Assembly (NCBI GenBank): GCA_020846145.1
Contig: JADLEL010000048.1
Span: 1-35,198, forward strand
Source of the DNA: Pirellulales bacterium
Lineage (GTDB): Bacteria; Planctomycetota; Planctomycetia; Pirellulales; Thermoguttaceae
DNA length: 35,198 nucleotides
Direction: 5' to 3'
Shown here: piece by piece, positions 31,590 through 35,198 of the stretch
Numbering within the stretch: position 1 is the first letter of the stretch
Layout: each line of letters opens with the position of its first letter
Translations under genes and position numbers: made by a program
Notes under the pieces: model-generated
Databases searched by the model: none
The model's input: the letters and a program-made list of their open reading frames with translations, nothing else
What the model was told of the DNA's origin: nothing

Positions 31590-31783
31590 GTAAGCGTTCA
31601 CACCCCCGGTCGGGGACTGGTCCATTTTTCGGCGGGATAACGTATTTTGCGGACAAACGGTAGGCCGAAAACATGGACCTGTCCCCTTCCCGCGGCGAGG
31701 GGGACAGTCCCATTTTCGCGGCGATTAAGCACTTTACGGCACCATCATCTTTTACGCCGCGAAAATCGGGACAGTCCCCTGTG
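31590..31783 (+). mobile_element. double-hairpin MITE, copy B (diverged ends)
   Basis: About 194 bp matching copy A throughout, including both hairpins; the right terminal repeat is degraded to GTG. It lies between imperfect 26-nt direct repeats (31564-31589 and 31784-31809, three mismatches), much longer than the 8-bp duplication at copy A. Confidence 0.85.
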
Positions 31784-31853
31784 AATGCTTGCCGTTAGTT
31801 CAAGCTGGATTTGCGATCGATCGCCGCCGAGTGGAATTCGGTCCCGCGATTTT

Positions 31854-32183
31854 TCAAGGCGCGGCCCAACTCACCTCGATTTCGCTCTGGTCGGTCTCGA
31901 CTTGGAGAAAAACGGGCTGGCCGTTTGCCATTTCGTGTGCGGAGGGGCCGATTCGCGGGGAGTGTTCAAGCCGGGGCGGGGCTAGAGTCGGCGTCGGTTG
32001 ATAGACGGGGGCTGGCGAGGCAGACGGCGAGGCGTCGCGGGAATCCATGTTGCCCGGCCCGATATTGACGGGGATGTATCGACACCTATTTCCATCGTGC
32101 GAATTGACGGCCAAGCCGGCCAGCACACCGGCCAACATCAGCCCGGTAACGAAAATGGAGAATAGTCCCGTCGCTTGTTTCAT
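31854..32183 (-). CDS. small membrane-anchored hypothetical protein
   Basis: 109 aa from ATG 32183, with GGAG 8 nt upstream; an ATG at 32210 would add nine residues. N-terminal hydrophobic anchor MKQATGLFSIFVTGLMLAGV, then LAGLAV, followed by a Cys (NRCRY), a Pro/Ser-rich linker (ASPSASPAPVYQPTPTLAPP) and a short beta-like tail (GQPVFLQVETDQSEIEVSWA). It would face the periplasm or cell exterior. No family recognised. Codon pattern and leader support a real gene. Confidence 0.62.
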   Translation of the reverse strand: MKQATGLFSIFVTGLMLAGVLAGLAVNSHDGNRCRYIPVNIGPGNMDSRDASPSASPAPVYQPTPTLAPPRLEHSPRIGPSAHEMANGQPVFLQVETDQSEIEVSWAAP

Positions 32184-33233
32184 GGAATCGGCTCCGAACG
32201 AAGTAGGCAAAGTTTGTTTATGCTTCTTATTTTACTTGCGCCGCACAATCGCTCAAGACAAAACCAATAAAAATCCAGAAAAAGTCAAATTGAGTTGTTT
32301 GCGTCGATTGCAGCGGATACAGCGACTCGGCTCGATTCGTTTGTTAATTGTTGTAATTAAAATGGGCAAGATAGGCATTTTCCGCGATAAAGGAATTGCG
32401 AGCGGGATCGTCAGATCGCGATAGAAAGCAGTATCCGTATTTCGGCGAGGGAAATAATTTCGCTTGCGATTGTGGCCCCGACCATCCGTGGTTGACGCGA
32501 TGGAGGCCGTCGCCGGTTTGCCCGGCAGTGCGAGAAACACCGTTATCCGTGATGCCCTGCCAAGCCCGATAGGGGCGCTAGGGCGTTGACGAGGCGCGAT
32601 CCTGCAAACGGCCGGATTGAGAAAAAGTCTCCTCCGGGAAACATGAAGTTGCGACAATGACGGCAAGGAGTATGGAATTCGGTGAAAGCGCGGTTCTGAA
32701 CCGGGCGCTAAAAGCGCGGTCCGTTTTTTTCATCAAATCGGCGTCGTGATTCCTTGAATTCCAATGCACCGGGATGGGGATATCTCCCGATGCCGAGTCA
32801 AACAACCTACTGCATCCAACGTAGGACCAAAAAAGATCGATAAACACCTTCACGGCTTCGTTTCCGTTAGTCCGCATTTTCTTCGTTGCGTTCTTCGACC
32901 GGACCGGATTTGGCGCGGCGCGGGGGATGCCATTTTTATCCATTGCCCAGCCCGGTTTGTCCGAGATGAAATAAAAGATGAAAAAAATCGAATCCCAGCG
33001 AGACGGGATATTGACAAGCGAAACAAATTGCGGACAATAACGGCAGAATTGCGAAGCACACTGGTTGAATCGCCGGATAATCCGGCGAAAAGTGTAAGGG
33101 CATGGGCAAGTTCCACTCCTTGAAAGGATCTCTCGGTTCCAACAACTTTTCGCAGCACTCGTTTTTCGGCGGTTTTTTCGAAGGAGTTTTTTGAACCCGC
33201 AAAGGCTGTTCCGATGCGCCGATTCGCGAGGAT
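32184..33233. other. 1-kb stretch without a supported gene
   Basis: Open frames here are long only on paper: none starts with a ribosome binding site, shows GC-rich third positions or has a recognisable motif. No clear promoter, RNA or repeat was seen. It may be degenerate sequence from lost genes. Confidence 0.4.
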
Positions 33234-33500
33234 TTGCGCGTGCCATTTGCGGTTGCGACCGGTGCGCGTCGCGGGATTCGAGCGGGGGACTCCCTCGTTC
33301 GGCTCGATTATATTGCGTGGTTTTTTGACGAACGGAAATATTGGGGGGCGCAAACCGAAGGGAACGACAGTCGGCGGCGGATGGTCGCGGTCCGGATGGC
33401 CCCCCCCAACGTTTTTTTGCGGATCTTTGCTTCGAACGCGTTTGCCGCCGAGTATTTTGCCCGGCGGCGGTCGTTGTTCGCGCGCAAATCGCTCGATTGA
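33234..33500 (+). CDS. weak candidate small protein
   Basis: 88 codons from TTG 33234, or GTG 33240 with GAGGA 6-7 nt upstream. MRVPFAVATGARRGIRAGDS, then LVRLDYIAWFFDERKYWGAQ and ...MVAVRMAPPNVFLRIFASNA. It reads as protein-like but basic, with no family recognised. It ends 65 bp before MITE copy C. Support is limited to composition and a possible ribosome binding site. Confidence 0.33.
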   Translation: MRVPFAVATGARRGIRAGDSLVRLDYIAWFFDERKYWGAQTEGNDSRRRMVAVRMAPPNVFLRIFASNAFAAEYFARRRSLFARKSLD

Positions 33501-33565
33501 AGAAGCAAGATAACCGGCGGAAGGCGATTTTCGCTTCGCTGCCCGCGATCTTGCTTCTTCTTTTT

Positions 33566-33770
33566 GTAAGCGTTCACGCCCCGGTCGGGGACTGGTCCAT
33601 TTTTCGGCGGGATAGCGTATTTTGCGGACAAACGATAGGCCGAAAACATGGACCTGTCCCCTTCCCGCGGCGCGAGGGGGACAGTCCCATTTTCGCGGCG
33701 ATTGAGCTTTTTTACGGCACCATCATCTTTTGCGCCACGAAAATCGGGACAGTCCCCTGTGAACGGTTAC
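33566..33770 (+). mobile_element. double-hairpin MITE, copy C (complete)
   Basis: 205 bp, nearly identical to copy A, with terminal repeats GTAAGCGTTCAC (33566-33577) and GTGAACGGTTAC (33759-33770). Flanks TTCTTTTT (33558-33565) and TTCATTTT (33771-33778) agree in 7 of 8 positions, a probable 8-bp target duplication. It ends 40 bp before folK. Confidence 0.88.
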
Positions 33771-33810
33771 TTCATTTTTTTTCCAACACCTTCAACCGCG
33801 TTCCCCCCCC

Positions 33811-34863
33811 ATGCCGCGCTGCCTCATTGCGTTGGGTTCCAATTTGGGCGATCGGCGGCAATTTCTGGAAGAAGCCTTGCGGCGGTTGGCGGCGATCCGG
33901 CGGATTCAGGTCGAAAAGCGGAGCGCCTGGCGGGAAACGCGATCCGTGGGCGGACCCGGCGGGCAGGTTTCTTACCTCAACGGCGCGGCGGTCCTCGAAA
34001 CGTCGCTCGGGCCGCACGAGCTGCTGCAAATGATGCACGACATCGAGCGCGATCTCGGACGCCGCCGCGGCCGGCGTTGGGACGCGCGGACGATCGATCT
34101 CGATCTGTTGCTCTATGACGAATCGACGATTTCCACGCCGAGCCTCGAAGTGCCGCATCCGCGGATGGCGTGGCGGCGCTTCGTGCTCGAGCCGGCGGCC
34201 GAAATCGCGGGCGAAATGCGGCATCCGGGCATCGGCTGGACGATCGCGCGGCTGCTCGAGCATCTCGACGCCGCGCGGCCTTACGTTGCGATCGGCGGGC
34301 CGATCGGCGCCGGCAAAACGCTGCTGGCCGAGCGATGGTGCCGAATCCAAGCGGCCCGCTTCGTGCCCGAATCGCTCGAGGAGAGCAAACTCGAGGCATT
34401 TTACGCCGATCCGGCCGGCAAGGGCTGGGCGACGGAGTTGGATTTTCTCGAAATGCGGCGGCGGTTGTTATCGACGGCAAGCGACGGCGACCAGGCATGG
34501 TCGGAAAATCGACTTGCCGCGAGCGATTTTTGGTTCGATCAATCGGCGGCGTTCGCCCGGGTATGGCTTGCGGCGGACGAGTTTGCCGCGTTCGAGCGAC
34601 GGTTCGAGGAACTGAAGCGCGCGGTCGTTCGGCCCAAGCTGCTCGTGCTGTTGGATGCCCCGGCGGAATCGCTGCTCGCGCGCATTCGCCGCCGCGGCCG
34701 CCGCGGGGAAGACTCGTTGACGCTCGAACGGTTGGAGCGCCTCCGGCAATCGATTCTTCGCCAAGTGGCGTTGCCCGACGTCGGGCCCGTGCTGAAGCTT
34801 ATTTCCAGCAGCGCGGAAGACGCTATCGCGGAAGTGACGGCCGCGGTCGAAGCGATGGAGTGA
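33811..34863 (+). CDS. folK: FolK-deoxynucleoside kinase fusion
   Basis: 350 aa. Residues 1-~155 are 6-hydroxymethyl-7,8-dihydropterin pyrophosphokinase: ALGSNLGDRRQFLEEALRRL, ETRSVGGPGGQVSYLNGAAV, then RRWDARTIDLDLLLYDESTI and LEVPHPRMAWRRFVLEPAAE. From ~158 a P-loop kinase begins: YVAIGGPIGAGKTLLAERWC (Walker A, K169), FVPESLEESKLEAFYADPAG, LDFLEMRRRLL, then ASDFWFDQSAAFARVWLAAD and LLVLLDAPAESLLARIRRRG with the Arg-rich lid. That resembles deoxynucleoside kinases that salvage dA/dG/dC. The first domain attaches pyrophosphate to the pterin for folate synthesis. The combination is seen in planctomycetes and some other bacteria. Frame is continuous, with no sign of two genes. Confidence 0.92.
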   Translation: MPRCLIALGSNLGDRRQFLEEALRRLAAIRRIQVEKRSAWRETRSVGGPGGQVSYLNGAAVLETSLGPHELLQMMHDIERDLGRRRGRRWDARTIDLDLLLYDESTISTPSLEVPHPRMAWRRFVLEPAAEIAGEMRHPGIGWTIARLLEHLDAARPYVAIGGPIGAGKTLLAERWCRIQAARFVPESLEESKLEAFYADPAGKGWATELDFLEMRRRLLSTASDGDQAWSENRLAASDFWFDQSAAFARVWLAADEFAAFERRFEELKRAVVRPKLLVLLDAPAESLLARIRRRGRRGEDSLTLERLERLRQSILRQVALPDVGPVLKLISSSAEDAIAEVTAAVEAME

Positions 34864-34970
34864 AAGGCCGGTGGTTTTCGATACGGGCAACCATCTCCTG
34901 CATTTTGTTGAAATTGTCCGATTTTCAGCGCGCCGCGGCATTCATCCCCTTGGCTCGCCCGGAAATCTCA

Positions 34971-34995
34971 CCACGGAGACACTGAGGACACGGAG
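34971..34995 (+). repeat. CACGGAG-type dispersed repeat
   Basis: CCACGGAGACACTGAGGACA and CGGAG, related to the pair at 22411 and 22636. It lies 50 bp upstream of MITE copy D. Confidence 0.5.
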
Positions 34996-35045
34996 TTTTT
35001 TACTTGAGTGGTTGAAAAATCGACTTCTTCGGACGTTAAAAATAG

Positions 35046-35198
35046 GTAAGCGTTCACGCCCCGGTCGGGGACTGGTCCATTTTTCGGCGGGATAACGAAT
35101 ATTGCGGACAAACGGTAGGCCGAAAACATGGACCTGTCCCCTTCCCGAGGCGCGAGGGGGACAGTCCCATTTTCGCGGCGATGAAGCATTTTTACGGC
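35046..35198 (+). mobile_element. double-hairpin MITE, copy D (cut by the window end)
   Basis: 153 bp of the element starting with the left terminal repeat GTAAGCGTTCAC (35046-35057), including all of hairpin 1 and the start of hairpin 2. The right end lies beyond the window. Confidence 0.87.

Noticed and set aside
16271..35198. MITE copies as CRISPR repeats
   Set aside because: Copies are kilobases apart, about 200 bp long with internal hairpins and TIRs, with no regular spacers.

Overview
The window looks like chromosomal DNA of a Planctomycetota bacterium, probably one with a carbohydrate-degrading lifestyle. The evidence is a DUF1559 protein with a prepilin-type N-terminus, a large PEP-CTERM protein built of autotransporter-associated beta-strand repeats, several planctomycete-style lipoproteins, a FolK-deoxynucleoside kinase fusion, and GC-rich coding sequence with many small intergenic repeat elements. 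No rRNA, tRNA or CRISPR array was recognised by eye.

Left part (1-13211): a carbohydrate locus built around a LacI-family regulator. To the right run the regulator (6625-7641), an ExuT-like MFS transporter, a uroporphyrinogen-decarboxylase-like protein with a methyltransferase-type zinc motif, a Gfo/Idh/MocA oxidoreductase, a sugar phosphate isomerase/epimerase-like TIM barrel and an aldo/keto reductase. Most junctions overlap or nearly touch. To the left runs an exported protein of unknown family (6294-5182), followed by a 1257-residue PEP-CTERM surface protein translationally coupled to a DUF1559 pseudopilin-like protein. The divergent intergenic region has two near-identical palindromic operators. 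Each covers the -10 of a promoter with a TTGACA -35 box and a 17-nt spacer, so regulator, uptake/catabolism and surface genes appear to be controlled together.

Middle (13204-21560): a decayed accessory patch (truncated ORF, repeat remnant, frameshifted integrase-like pseudogene, orphan 256-aa gene), then an NCS1 nucleobase-type permease, a DhnA-type class I aldolase, an AlaC-like aminotransferase, a lipoprotein and a DUF2752 membrane protein. Gene-poor stretches hold hairpins and repeats.

Right part (21838-35198): planctomycete conserved hypotheticals and lipoproteins, a six-TM histidine kinase with an unusual H-box, a tRNA-dihydrouridine synthase, an OmpA-type lipoprotein, a VapBC-like toxin-antitoxin pair, FloA flotillin, DgkA, a class I glutamine amidotransferase and the FolK-kinase fusion.

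The most distinctive non-genic content is mobile. One family is a ~205-bp double-hairpin MITE with 12-bp terminal inverted repeats and apparent 8-bp target duplications: two complete copies, one diverged copy, one cut by the window end, one half copy and one 22-nt remnant. The other is a 594-bp foldback element with ~127-bp arms that has truncated a small gene.
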